Assembly (NCBI GenBank): GCA_022385805.1
Contig: MU277693.1
Coordinates: 240,130 to 304,129, forward strand
Source: Pilatotrama ljubarskyi
Taxonomy: Eukaryota > Basidiomycota > Agaricomycetes > Polyporales > Polyporaceae
Length of the DNA: 64,000 nucleotides
Direction: 5' to 3'
The notes under the pieces are model-generated. The model was given only the letters and a program-made list of their open reading frames with translations. It was not told the origin of the DNA and did not search any database. How positions within the stretch are numbered: position 1 is the first letter of the stretch; every line of letters begins with the position of its first letter. Both the position numbers and the translations under genes were made by a program. Below, in pieces: positions 12,201 through 23,265 of this stretch.

Positions 12201-13663
12201 AGCTGAGAAGAAGAGAACAAGCAGAGCTAGCCCCATGAAAAATGAAGCTTCAACGAACGCCTCGCAACTCGTCCCGATTAACGTCTAACGCCGATCACCA
12301 GCACCGAGAACGAAACGCCGCAGAGCTCATCCAGTGGCCAGCGGTGCCCGCGCCTTACGGCGTACAGTCGTTCACCGAATGCGATAGAACACTGAGTGCA
12401 GAGTCCAGGCCAGAGACAGGATCGATCGATTTGTCTGCGGGCTGGGACCTTGCCCCTTGCGTCGGACAGAAGTCATCGCGCTCAGGCCCACGGAATTGAG
12501 AGCCGGGATGTCAAGTGGTGACCGTTCGATCGGGCACAAGTCAGGGACGCTCGAAGGTATGATCTGCCCGCCGACAGCGAACCCTCGAGAAGAAGGTCGG
12601 AAAATCGACAAAGTGTAGCAGACCCGTGGGCAGCGTAATGGCCTGTACTGGACTACATAGCAGTAAGTGGCGGCGAGGGCGCAGACGCCACCAACCTCGA
12701 GTCGCAAATTTGGCTTTACGCAGACCGGAGAACACAGAAGCATCGAAGCAAGCACCGCCCGGACGCGCAAGGGCACGGTGCTAGGCTCGCAGCGGGCAAA
12801 AGCATGACGCACCAGCAAAACGGCCCTCTATAATCGAAGCCAGGCTCATCTTCGTTCCTAGCGGTGACGGCTGGCCTGGAATGGGAGCAGGAGCGGGAGT
12901 TGGCCGCGCAGCGCCTGGCTGCTTCCCCTTCTTCGCCTTTGCTTTCTTCCGAGTTTCCGTGGTCGACGGGGCCGCCGAGGACGTAGAGTTGGACGCGGAT
13001 GTGGAGTCGGCCAAGAGCGCAGACGCCTCCGAGTCGGGCGTAGGGCGGGCGGGTTGAGTTTGTGGGTGTGATTGAGCGGCTTTGCGGAGTGCGAGAAGCT
13101 CTGGGGGAGGCAAGTTGTCAGCGCTCTGCATGAGACACGACGCAACCTTCCGGGGAGGGCGGGTCAGAACGTGTCAAGCGTGGTTCTCGATTCATGCGGG
13201 GATGGACGAGGGGTTGATGCTCCCCGGGGTCATAACGAGGGGTGATATTAGGAGAGACAAAGGAGTGACTGTAAAGAGGTTGCTGACGTCTGATGCGACT
13301 ACAGATGCGCTCACCAATCTTCTCCTTGTCGCTATGCGCCTGAAGCTCGTGCAGCTCTTTCTCGAGCGCGAGTGCACGCTCTCGCCACGGTTCCGTCGAA
13401 TTCTGCGACCTCGCCGACTGACACGGATGACATGAGCATGTTACGGGGAAGGCGGCCTGCAAATCAAGGATATATGCTATCACAGACCATCAGAAGATGT
13501 ATACCACATGTAAAAGCGGCCTGCGGCGTACCATGGATTGACTGAGATGGGGGTTTGTGGCGGAGAGCGGCGAGTGCCTGGAGCGGAGAAGGCTGATGAG
13601 CAGGAGGATGATGGGCGGAGAAGAGTAGGGAGGTACTATGGCGATGCGAAGCTGTTTACTCAT
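9262..13663 (-). CDS. Uncharacterised helical protein with a long third intron
   Basis: A four-exon model gives 877 residues: 13663-13532, 13456-13315, 13100-12813 and 11333-9262. Phase is kept at all junctions (0, 1, 1). Exon 2 encodes a helical stretch typical of a coiled coil (EPWRERALALEKELHELQ), exon 3 a Ser/Thr/Ala linker with a basic patch, and exon 4 a 690-codon frame. Within exon 4 low-complexity parts alternate with ordered helical blocks such as DAVWWLCAVLDRVLPTL and TLLALECVRELEKLYP. No domain is recognised; the layout (short N-terminal helix, linker, helical repeats) is only loosely like meiotic scaffold proteins, and I do not assign it. Intron 3 would be 1,479 nt, far longer than others here, so it may hide extra exons or an insertion. 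Exon 4 is the most secure part. Confidence 0.45.
11945..11965. repeat. Perfect 21-bp palindrome
   Basis: The arms GTCCTGATCA and TGATCAGGAC are exact reverse complements around a single T. It lies inside the proposed 1.48-kb intron of the gene at 9262-13663. It could be a protein-binding site or part of a small mobile element. Confidence 0.9.
12022..12106. repeat. Inverted repeat with a 52-bp loop
   Basis: The left arm CTAGCGAGGGG (continuing CGCCGG) pairs with the right arm (CCGGT) CCCCTCGCTAG: 11 perfect pairs plus four more after a small bulge. It lies in the same long intron as the palindrome at 11945. Confidence 0.8.
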
Positions 13664-14527
13664 CTCTTGTCTGCACTTGGCTGTGTGGGACTGCGGTCGA
13701 GCATCTGTCCATCGTCGTCGTTCCTCCGAGAGAGCGTCGGAGCGCGCGACGAGGACGACAGCCACCGACGCGTGTATTATGTAAGCGCCCACGACGCGTC
13801 GGTCACAGCGCGTGCATGCACCGTCACACACTCTTCACGTCGCGATTTTGTCGTTTCCGCCTACCAGCTGGCACTCGCGTCCATTCCATCTCTCCTTCCT
13901 TCCTCCCGTCCGCTCAGAGGGACGTATACCAAGGAGTCCTGTACACTCTGGAGACTGGAGCCGCTCGGTGCGCCTTCATTATTGTCCAGATATCTCTGCC
14001 ATCGTCACGCGTCATCGATGCCAAGGCCCTTCGACCTCGACGCGACGCGTAGTCAGATAGCAGCGACAACTGCTCGCAGCACTTGGCTGTCATTGCGATG
14101 ATGGATTCAACAAAGAGTGGTGGGTCCTCCGTACCTACTCGACCGCAATATCATACTGACTTCCGACTGGGCTCGGTTGTCACACCCAAAGGACACGAGT
14201 ATAGGCAAGATATTCGATTCGTTTCTCTACATGTACGGTGCGGTACGTATAATCCACAACAGCTCCCAGAGCGGGCCACATTACCTGACGACATAGTCTA
14301 TCGCAGCACATACAAGCATACGCGTCCATAGCACGGAGGAACGGCGTGAAAACTCATCGAGTCGGGATGGTGAGATGATGAGTTAGAATGAGGGTGAGGT
14401 ATCGCGGTGCGTAAGGATGACGCGCTCGACCGGCAGTGCCAGTCACGCAAGGGTAAGGGATGTCATGGCATCATGCTGCAACAGAGACCCTCGTCAGCTC
14501 TCCACTAAGCCGGACGTCACGACGACC
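13664..14527. other. Intergenic region
   Basis: It separates the start of the helical-protein gene (13663) from the 3' end of the PHD gene (14528), so it should hold a minus-strand promoter and terminator. I see no gene. A 188-codon plus-strand frame at 13538-14101 is antisense to exon 1 and has no recognisable content. Confidence 0.5.
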
Positions 14528-16975
14528 TTACGCACCTTCAGTCTCCATCGTCTCGTCGCCCACCTCCGCCTTCGCCCTCAACGGCGGACTCGGCGTCAGC
14601 GGCCTCGCGAACCCCGGCGAGTCCCACAACCTCCTCCCCTGCACCCCCACCCCGACCGTCCCCGCTCCCCGCTCGCCCAACCGCGGCGCACGCGTCACAG
14701 GCGTATCGTCGTACCCCACGCTATATATGCTCCTCGCATGCGGGCTCCCAAACGGTCCTACCCCTCCTCCCGCACCGACCCCTCCCCCGCTATCCTCTCC
14801 CCACGCACCGTGCCTCCACGGACCACCCGAACCGAACTTCGCCGCAGGCGTCGGCGTATGCCCTCCCCGCCCCGCCCACAGCCCGAACCCGCCACGCGGT
14901 GTAGACAGCCCAAGCGTAGGCGGCGGCCCGCCGCTGAACTTAATCCCGCGCGAAGGCGTCGTTGTCGGGTCGAACGGCGTCTCGGGGTCGAGCTGGTCGC
15001 GCTCGAACGCAAAGGGCCCGGGGGTATGATACACCCTAACCGTCTTCGCGCTCGAGTCGGGCGTCGACGGCCCCGCGCGCGACGACGAGCCGCCCCACGA
15101 CGAGTGCGTCGAGAACGTCCGGTCCCCGCTGCTCCCGCTCCCGCCCCCACTACCCGCCGCGCTCCCGCGGACAGGTGTCTGCGGCGCGCGCGGCTCGGTC
15201 TCCCAGTGCGGCGCCGGCGACTCGAGCAGTGACGGGTTCTGCAGGAACAGCGAGTCGCGCCTCGCCGCGGCAGACTCGATCGGGCGGTCGTCCGTGGGCA
15301 CGAACGTGGGCTCCGTCAACGGGGACGACGGCCGGATATCGAGGCAGCGGTCGCAGTACCACGGGTCCTCTTCCTTGCCGAGCTCCGCGATGGTCGCGAT
15401 GCCGATGCACCGGAGGTGGTACCACGTCTGGCACTCGTCGCACTGCACGAGCTCGCTCCCGTCGTCGCCCCGCCGACACCCGATGCAGATCACCTCCTCC
15501 GAGTCCGGCGAGCTGCCCCCGCCCGAGGCGCGGCGAAAGGCAAGGGCTCGGACGGACCGTTTAGATAGGAGCGCGGCGCGCGCGTCGGCGGGATCGCTCG
15601 GGAGGAGGACGTTCTCGTCGTGCGCGTGCGTGTCCGTCGTTGGGTTTGCGCGTAAGGGCACCATCTTCCCGCGTCCTCGCCGATGCGCCGCCTGGTCGTT
15701 CTCGTGTGACTGCAGTGGTGGCCGGAGCATCTGGTCTTCCTCCTCTTCGTCGCTCTCGCTGTCGCGGTCCAGGAACCGCTCGATCCACCTCAGCCGCTCC
15801 TCCTGCTCCATCTTCGCCAGCTCGGCGCGTTCCTGCGCGCGCATGCACCACGGGAACGCGGCGTCTGGCCAGTTCGGCTCGAGCGGCTCGGCATCCTCGT
15901 CGTCCCTTCCGTTGACGGCGCTCCGCTTCCCTCCTCCACGCCGCTTCTTCTTCCGAACCGTCCGTCTCTTGACTGGAGTCTCGGGCTGGGCGGGCGTCCC
16001 TTCTGGTGGGACGTTGAGCAGCAGCCGTCCGCGGCCCTCGATCTCTACGGGGTACAGCTTCGAGCCCGACGCCTTCCTCTCGGCGTTCTGTCTGAACATG
16101 TCCAGCCGCCTCCGCTTCTTGATCTCCCGCTCGCTCGGCACGCCCTCCGCTTCCTCGACCAACGGCTCCTCAATCGCAGCCACGGTAGACGGCCCGGGCT
16201 GCCCGGGCGTCGCCTGCTGCAGCCACTGCAACGCACGCTGCGACAACCCCGACCTCCCGGCTTTCGCCACGGGGGTCTGCGGCTCGGGCACCTTGTAGCT
16301 CGGGGACTGCCCGTAGCCAGGGTACCCGCCCGCCAGAAGGCTCTGCTCGAACGTCTCCTCTGACGTCGCCTGGAAGAGCTGCAGCCGGCGGCCCTTGAGG
16401 GGAGTCTCCGTCACCCCGAGCGTTGCGTGCGCGGCGTCGAGCTCGTCGAGCGTCGGAATGTCGGCATCGCCGTCCGCGCCGGGATGCGGCCGCTTCTCGC
16501 GCACGAGATAGTCGGGGCGGCGCGCCTCGTTCTCGTGGAGACGTTCCGCACGGTCTGCGGCGAGCTGCAGGTGGATCCGGTGGATCTCGCCGCCAAGAGC
16601 ACGCTGCGGGACGGGCGAGGCGAGTGGTACCAGGGGCGGGGAGGTTACCGACCCTGAGACCAACGACGAGCGGGGCAGGGCGGAGAAGACGTCGAGGGCC
16701 ATGGGGGAGTCGGCGTCGGGATTGAAATCAGGATTGGGAGGCATGGGAGAGCGCGACTCAGATTTGGACGTGGTTGCACGCAGGTCAGCTGACTTGTCCC
16801 GGAACGGCGAGGAGAGGCGCGAGGCAGGCGTTATGCCGCGCGACTGCGATGAGGACACGGGCGTGGTGATGATCGGTGCGGGTGCCAAAGGAGGCACTGC
16901 GGTATCCACGACCATATTGCTTCCTGTGCTCGCATCTGAGGGCCCGGGCTCGTTGCGCTGTGGGGTATGTGGCAT
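14528..16975 (-). CDS. PHD-finger protein
   Basis: A single open frame encodes 815 residues from the ATG at 16975; the frame stays open to 17128 upstream, so an earlier start or exon is possible. The PHD zinc finger (about residues 490-545) shows the Cys4-His-Cys3 order: CIGC, CDEC followed by WYHLRC, then WYCDRC. The WYHLRC segment holds the conserved Trp and the zinc His. The flanks are long, disordered and Ser/Pro-rich, with an acidic run (SESDEEEED) and basic KKKRRGGGKR-type patches that could be nuclear localisation signals. PHD fingers usually read histone H3 tails, so a chromatin role is likely, but no catalytic domain is visible. The C-terminal 200 residues are Gly/Thr/Pro-rich. Confidence 0.82.
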   Translation of the reverse strand: MPHTPQRNEPGPSDASTGSNMVVDTAVPPLAPAPIITTPVSSSQSRGITPASRLSSPFRDKSADLRATTSKSESRSPMPPNPDFNPDADSPMALDVFSALPRSSLVSGSVTSPPLVPLASPVPQRALGGEIHRIHLQLAADRAERLHENEARRPDYLVREKRPHPGADGDADIPTLDELDAAHATLGVTETPLKGRRLQLFQATSEETFEQSLLAGGYPGYGQSPSYKVPEPQTPVAKAGRSGLSQRALQWLQQATPGQPGPSTVAAIEEPLVEEAEGVPSEREIKKRRRLDMFRQNAERKASGSKLYPVEIEGRGRLLLNVPPEGTPAQPETPVKRRTVRKKKRRGGGKRSAVNGRDDEDAEPLEPNWPDAAFPWCMRAQERAELAKMEQEERLRWIERFLDRDSESDEEEEDQMLRPPLQSHENDQAAHRRGRGKMVPLRANPTTDTHAHDENVLLPSDPADARAALLSKRSVRALAFRRASGGGSSPDSEEVICIGCRRGDDGSELVQCDECQTWYHLRCIGIATIAELGKEEDPWYCDRCLDIRPSSPLTEPTFVPTDDRPIESAAARRDSLFLQNPSLLESPAPHWETEPRAPQTPVRGSAAGSGGGSGSSGDRTFSTHSSWGGSSSRAGPSTPDSSAKTVRVYHTPGPFAFERDQLDPETPFDPTTTPSRGIKFSGGPPPTLGLSTPRGGFGLWAGRGGHTPTPAAKFGSGGPWRHGAWGEDSGGGVGAGGGVGPFGSPHARSIYSVGYDDTPVTRAPRLGERGAGTVGVGVQGRRLWDSPGFARPLTPSPPLRAKAEVGDETMETEGA

Positions 16976-18328
16976 AGAGGAGGGGCCGCTGTTATCGAGG
17001 GCGACGAGGTAAGCGATACTGAGCTCGGGATAGAAGTGAAACATTCTTACGCAACGGGTGTTACTGGTAGCGGGGGCATCATCTTGCGCGGGAAGAGAGG
17101 ACTGATAGCACAGTTTCAGAGCGTGCACCTTACTTGAAACCGCTACTGGCGGACTGACCTTGACTCGGGTGTCATGAAAGATGCTACAGGCGCCGATGGT
17201 ACCTCCTCCCTGCTCAAGGTGAGTCGGATGTTGATTGGGTGGATACGCGCGACTGACCTAAGAGGAGTTTCAGCTCTGGAAGCCGAAGCGTGAGGTAGTG
17301 GTGCTTCGCGATTGCTAGGTAAGCGTGAGCGACATCCAGACAAAGTGTGGCGACAAGTCATCCTACATGTTGGACACCGGCGACGAGAACGAGCCGTTAA
17401 GCTCTGGCGCATACTGCGCCAAGTTGCTCGGGCTGCTTCATGACAGTAGGTCAGCACCATGCACTTGATGCGGTGCTCACCAGAGGCCATCGCTTGGGCA
17501 GCTCTCCCGCGAGGAATAATGGTGATCTCACTGACCTTTGCGGTGTTGGAAGATGCGACATCTTCTGCACGCCGAATGCCGGCAGAAGGTTTGACGACCT
17601 CGATGCAAAGCTGCGCCCACTAAGCTATTGAGGAACATCTCCACCCGCATGAGAAACGCACCTGCTGCTTGCTGTGGCATCGCTTGCATTCGCGCTCCCC
17701 CGTTCAGCTCCCTCCGCGTGGCGACTCTCGAAGGATTCAGAAAGCATGTAATGGCGCAAAGCAAGAAGGATATCGAGTTTCCAAGCAGGAATTAAGCAGG
17801 CGGAGAGAGCCTCTAGCCACGGATAGCGGTTCTCAGGACAAGGAGCCGCAAAGGTCTGCTAAGTTTTCGGAGCTCGTCAACGTTGGTGCGTATGAAAGCA
17901 GGCAACTCCTTATGCACAGTTCAAGGCCACCAATGCAGCGCAGAGAGCGAAGTAAAGTGATGAGTCGGGGGGAAAGAGGTGGTGGTATCGCTGAGACTCG
18001 AACATTGACAAGAAATGCACACCGTTCGAAACAGGTCGCGCTTACATAAGCAAACCGCTCGCCACGCTCGCGCGTGCGGCGCCATCCCGGACTCGACCAA
18101 AACCACTTCCAGTTGCTGCGTCGCGCTCGCGAATCTCGTCAATTTTCCGTCTTTTGGCTCCCGCGCGACCTCCGCTGATAATTGCCGCTGTTGACCCTGC
18201 GTCTGACTGCTTATCGGGCTAGGCTGTTGCCTTGGCGGGGTGCAAAACCCGAAGCTCGCGCATCTCGCGAACCTCTCTCCAGATCCAGCACAGCGAGCGC
18301 GACGTTGTCCCCGAGCCTAACCATCGCG
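16976..18328. other. Intergenic region between divergent PHD and DNMT2 genes
   Basis: About 1.35 kb between two genes transcribed away from each other. A possible 5' UTR intron of the PHD gene starts with GTAAGAATG near 17055. No further gene and no clear tRNA is seen. Confidence 0.5.
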
Positions 18329-19728
18329 ATGACGGTGAAGGCTCTTGAATTTTATTCCGGCATAGGTACGTTGAAGAGCACCCAGCGGATCCCCCTGGCC
18401 TGCCGTTACCGACTCAAAGTTTCTGACGTCCAGGCGGGCTGCATCGCGCCCTCGCGCATAGCTCAGTGCGCGGCACCGTCGTGCGCGCGTTCGATTGGGA
18501 CCAGGCGGCGTGCCGCGTTTACGCCGCGAACTACGGACCCGACGTGGTGCAAAAGGTCGCTCGATGAGTCGCCTCCCCGTCCGCGCCGCGTGACCGACCA
18601 TCTGCACCCAGGTCGACATCGGTTCGCTTACGGCCGCGGAGCTGGCCTCGCTCGACGCGGAGCTGTGGCTGCTTTCGCCAAGTTGCCAGCCATATACGGT
18701 GCTCAACCCTCTCGCGAAGGGCGCTGAGGATCCGCGTGCGAAGTCCTTTATTCGCCTCATGGAAGAGGTTCTCCCCGAGCTCGTGCGGACGAACAAACAC
18801 CCGCAGCGGCTGCTCGTAGAAAATGTCGCAGGTTTCGAGGTGTGCCGGCTAAGACGAATGCGGACTAATGGTAGCTGATGTATGTGACATCGGACAGACC
18901 TCGAGTACCCGTGAACGGCTCCTGGCGACGTTGCGGACCTTGGGCTACCACACGCTCGAGTTACTGATCACCCCTCTACAGTTCGGGATTCCTAATTCCC
19001 GCCTCCGATATTACCTCCTCGCGAAGTCCAGTCCGCTGGAATTCGCGAGCAGAGGAGGACGAGTGGACCGTATCTGGCGACACATACCGGGCCACGGCTC
19101 CGACTGGGTCGATACGAGGGGGACTCCGGGCGAAGAAGCTCCAGGAGTTGTGGTGGCGGAAGTCCGAGATTACTTGGACGAAGAGTGTCACGTTGATCCG
19201 CACCCTCATGCCATCCCAGAAAGGGTTCTGGAGAAGTGGGGCCGGCTGTTCGACATCATCCTGCCATCTGCGAGGCGGACGTGCTGCTTCACCCGTGGTA
19301 GGCGCATTGAAGGCGTGGTCTTCACACTATGCTGACTGCGGCTTTACAGGCTACACCAAGCTGGTGGAACGCGCAGGTTCTGTGCTCCAGATAAACGAGA
19401 GCCTCGATGTGAGTTGTTCCGTGTGTCCCCCGTCGCTACTGCTCAGCCATCGGTATGGCAGACCACCGAAACGTTTGATGCATTCTTAGATGCACAACGT
19501 GCCGGGAATAACGATGCGGTCCGGCTACTGCGTCCGTTGCGTCTGCGGTACTTCTCTCCCACAGAGCTTCTCCGGCTCTTTGCCTTTCTACCACCTTCGC
19601 ACAAGGGTGACTCCGGGAGGGGCTTCGTCTGGCCAGGGGATATCTCGACAAAGACAAAATACAAGCTGATAGGCAACAGCGTGAATGTTTGCGTAGTCAC
19701 TGAACTAATAAACTATCTGTACGAATAG
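18329..19728 (+). CDS. pmt1: Dnmt2-type tRNA (cytosine-5) methyltransferase
   Basis: Six exons (18329-18365, 18434-18555, 18612-18839, 18898-19297, 19350-19408, 19462-19728) give 370 residues, about the usual size of Dnmt2/TRDMT1. Motif I is FYSGIGGLHRAL. Motif IV is LLSPSCQPYT with the catalytic cysteine at residue 78 (79 in human). Motif VI is VENVAGFE. The Dnmt2-only CFT motif appears as CCFTRG joined by splicing to YTKLVERAGSVLQ. Motif X is YKLIGNSVNV. Enzymes of this family methylate C38 of tRNA-Asp, protecting it from cleavage. The PSC in place of PPC at the catalytic loop resembles, from memory, fission-yeast Pmt1. All motifs are intact, so the gene is probably functional. Confidence 0.93.
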
Positions 19729-20336
19729 CATCTAGGGGCGTATAGTCGCAGTCCGCATGAGTCCACGAATAGCTCGCTGCACCGTGGCGCGGCTTGAATG
19801 CGGCATCATTCAGAACGCTTTCTGTAGATGGAGTCCCCCCGCGGCATGTACGACCAAAAACTATATGCTCTGTAGATCACTGCCCTTACATGAGCTTCTG
19901 GACCCGGCCGTCTGCATACGTATGTCCTCTGCAGATACCCAGCAGATACTCTGAAGATGTACGTGCATTTCCGAAGCCTCCCCTCGGGCACGCACGTTTA
20001 CTCAGCGGGCGCTTACATAAGCGGTGCCGGGAAAGTCCGAGGGATGTAAATTGGCCCTCGACGAGCTCACGGGGGGTTACACGCTACCACCACCTCCTCG
20101 AGGCCGCCCGCTCGTCGACCGCCGTTCCGTCGTCCACCATTTCGTCCTACTCTTTTACCACGACCAACATCTTCTGTGCAAGCAGAGGATTCATGCTTCG
20201 ACCTCCAATCAATATACCGACTCACAAAAGACAGCTTCCGCCTCATCTACTCAGTACTGTTAGTCTTTTTCCACCCTTTTTTCTCCCGCCTCTGTCGCGC
20301 TAACCTGCTCTCATGCAGCGGTAAAGCCTCTCCAAC
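19729..20336. other. Intergenic region with the eIF5 promoter
   Basis: It follows the DNMT2 stop and ends in a C/T-rich tract (CCCTTTTTTCTCCCGCC type, about 20270-20290), a common feature just upstream of fungal housekeeping genes. No gene seen. Confidence 0.5.
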
Positions 20337-21702
20337 ATGGCTGCTGGTGTTGTAAACATTCGTCGTGATGTCGACGACAAATTCTACCGCTACCGGTGAG
20401 CATCCCCGTACCCTCGCACGGTACCGAGCATTCTTCTAACCCGCTTCTTCTCTCAGCATGCCCCTCTTGATGACCAAGATCGAGGGCAAGGGCAATGGCA
20501 TCAAGACTGTCATCCCTAACATGTCAGACGTGGCCCGCGCGCTCAGCCGGCCGCCCGCGTACCCGACCAAGTTCTTCGGGTGCGAGCTTGGCGCGCAGAC
20601 GTCCTTCGACGAGAAGAACGACCGCTACATCGTCAACGGCGCGCACGACGCGGCGAAGCTCCGCGAGCTGCTCGACGGCTTCATCGAGAAGTTCGTGCTG
20701 TGCAAGGCGTGCAAGAACCCGGAGACGGACCTGATCATCACCAAGAACGACGACATCATCCGCGACTGCAAGGCGTGCGGCGAGCGCACTGGCGTCGACA
20801 TGCGGCACAAGCTCACGACGTTCATCCTCAAGAACCCGCCGAAGAACCCGAAGAAGAGCAAGTCGAAGAAGGCTACGGCCGACGGCAGCCCGAGCCCGAA
20901 CGGTCAGGAGAACGGCGACGCTGAGGGCGACGCGGGCGGCGAGAGCGACGACGAGCTCACCAAGCGCATCAAGGCCGAGGCGGCCGAACTCAACGCTGAT
21001 GCTGCGATTGCGAAGGAGGACTGGTCTCAGGACACGTCCCCTGAGGCGGTCAAGGCTCGCATGAAAGCCGTTGAGGCTTCGCTTGCGAGCGTCTCGCTGG
21101 TGGCGGCCGGCGAGGAGGGCAGCGACGATGACGCGGACAGCCCCTACTCTCAGCTCGGTCACTGGATCGAGGAAAACCGTGACATCGGCGCTGTCGAGAT
21201 CTACAAGAAGGCCGAGGAGCTCGGGATTGCCAAGAAGCACAACACCGTCCAGGTCATCGCGCAGACGCTGTTCACTGAGGACATTGTGGCTGAGATCCCC
21301 AAGTATGCTCCTCTGTTCGTCAAGGTATGTCTCTTTCCAAGTCTTGTTGCTTCGTCGGGCTGATGAGTCTTCAGATGGTGACATCTGAGAAGCATCAGAA
21401 GTCCTTGCTGGGAGGCATCGAGCGCTTCGTTGGCGTCGTGCACCCTACCCTCGTTCCTCTCGTGCCGAAGATCCTCATGGAGTTCTACCAGGCGGACGTC
21501 TTGGACGAGGACGTCGTAAAGCAGTGGGGCACGCACGTCAGCAAGAAGTACGTGGACCGGGACACCTCCAAGAAGGTTCGCAAAGCCAGCGAGCCGTTCC
21601 TCAAAGTATGTCACCTTTCTGCCGTCCACTCGAGAGCGACTTCTGACGTGATCGCCTTAGTGGCTTGACGAGGCGGAGGACACGGAGAGTGAGGATGAGT
21701 GA
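20337..21702 (+). CDS. TIF5: Translation initiation factor eIF5
   Basis: Four exons (20337-20395, 20457-21324, 21375-21605, 21661-21702) encode 399 residues, normal for eIF5. The N-terminal domain shows KFYRYRMP with the arginine that stimulates eIF2 GTPase, the eIF2-beta-like fold, and a zinc finger with C102-x2-C105 and C124-x2-C127. A charged linker ([10 protein letters not shown] and an acidic stretch) follows. The C-terminal W2/HEAT domain (from about residue 240) includes [12 protein letters not shown] and ends with the acidic-aromatic tail [13 protein letters not shown]. eIF5 acts in the cytoplasm as GTPase activator for eIF2 in the 43S/48S complex and as an assembly bridge to eIF1 and eIF3. 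Codon use is strongly biased to C/G-ending codons, as expected for a highly expressed gene. Confidence 0.97.
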
Positions 21703-22133
21703 AGTACTCGCCGCCGAGTAGTTCGTTATATGTTTCGCATCCTGTATAACATTCATTGCTATGTTGTCGCGCGCTATCTCATCAGCTTGATCTCGTATTT
21801 TCTCTTGGCCTTAGCCTCAGCGCATGCAGGCAGCTCAGCAGCGTACTTGAGAGAACAGTCGTCTATGCACCGTCGAAATGCCCGGAAGGTATCGCAGCGA
21901 CGGCCCGATAAGCCGGAAGCGATCGTCTGGTACTAAGGCGGTGCTCTAGCGGCGAATGTGCCGCTGTACTCGCAGCCACTCGCTTCCATACATACCAGTC
22001 CCTTGTACTCTAGAGTGCCGCAGCTGTCCTAGTCTTTTGCTGCCATCCTCAAGTACGCCCTCATACAGGGGGGTTCAGCAGCTCATCACCTCAGAACACC
22101 CGCAACGACGGTTACGGAACCCATCGTACCATC
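21703..22133. other. Intergenic region
   Basis: Holds the 3' end of eIF5 and the promoter of the ubiquitin-conjugating enzyme gene. No other feature seen. Confidence 0.5.
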
Positions 22134-23265
22134 ATGGCCTCTTCGCGGCGACTGAAGAAGGAGCTGTTGGAAATCAACAAAGAGGGCACCCCAGTTGGTA
22201 CGCTGCAGGTCGGGAGGTCTGCATGCCGGATACACGCATCCTAAGCGAGGGTATCTAGGTATCGAGGTGCTCAAGGCGGACGATTTCTCGACATGGATCC
22301 TGTCCGTGGAGGTCCTCGGGGACACCGTCTACCAGGTGCGCGCGGCGTCCACCGCCTCCGACCGACCTCTGCCCTCGTGTGTTTACTGAAAGCCTTGTCT
22401 TGGGCTCGTTCGTGCAGGGAGAGAAGTTCGCGCTCATGTTCCGCTTCGACGGCCATTATCCCATCTCCGCGCCCGCGGTCCAGTTCGTCGTAGACGATAC
22501 ATACCAGGCACCCATCCACCCCGTGTGTACCCTTCCTGTCATCCACGTTCACCCTCATGTGCTCGCCGCATCCGCTGACTGATCGCGCTGCAGCACGTAT
22601 ATTCGAACGGACATGTGAGCGCTCCCTCAGCTTACCGCCTCGCAGCCCGCGCCGCTGCGGTACGTCCGTGCAGTTCGGAGACTGGCTGACTGTGCGACGC
22701 ATTGTAGATATGCGCGTCCATCCTCGGGAGCGAGTGGTCTCCCGTGCTGAGCGTCATCTCGGTGTGCGTCACCATCCAGAGCATGCTCGCTTCGTGCAAG
22801 GTCAGTCCTGGCGGTCCGCCTTGCTGCTCCGGTCATTGGAAACTCTCGACTGGATACTGAGACGATTCCTTGGGGCGAGTAGAAGAAGGAACGGTGAGCA
22901 TTCCTCTACTCACCGTCGCAGCGCACCGGTGCTCATCGAGGGCGACGCGCCAAACCTTGATAGCCCCCCAGACAACGATCGCTATGTCGCGCGCGCGCCG
23001 GACAACCCCAAGAAGGTGAGCACCTGATGATCCTAGGAGTCTCTTACTGCATGCATGCCGCCACTATGCTGACCGTCTCGCCAAAGACTCGATGGGATTT
23101 CCACGGTACGTTTGCAGCGGCCGTCCGGAGAACGGCTTCCAGATGCTCACTATGCCCGGAACTGACCGTGCGCTCCCTGACGACAGATGACAAGTATGTA
23201 TTTCCGCGCTATCTGTCACTCTCCTGCGATGTGCTGACCATCCTGCCTCGGAGCTCAGTGTTTAA
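22134..23265 (+). CDS. UBE2W-type ubiquitin-conjugating enzyme E2, ten exons
   Basis: Ten exons (22134-22197, 22259-22335, 22418-22522, 22594-22614, 22708-22800, 22883-22893, 22964-23015, 23087-23105, 23187-23193, 23259-23265) give 151 residues, the same length as human UBE2W. Five exons are tiny: 21, 11, 19, 7 and 7 nt; phase is kept throughout. The UBC fold is complete: RRLKKELLEINKEGTP at the N-terminus, APIHP then HVYSNGHICASIL with catalytic Cys91, SEWSPVLSVISVC, and RPPDNDRY. The end is NPKKTRWDFHDDNV with the stop in the last 7-nt exon. UBE2W enzymes attach ubiquitin to substrate N-termini and work with RING ligases. The 3' end of the model depends on two 7-nt exons; reading through instead would add an unrelated tail. 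Confidence 0.9.

Noticed and set aside
15294..16298. 334-codon plus-strand frame
   Set aside because: Antisense to the PHD-finger gene; composition is Ser/Arg shadow coding.
17960..18060. Possible minus-strand tRNA around GTTCGAGTCTC
   Set aside because: No T stem or acceptor stem can be formed around the loop.
20524..21384. 286-codon minus-strand frame
   Set aside because: Antisense shadow of the highly codon-biased eIF5 gene.
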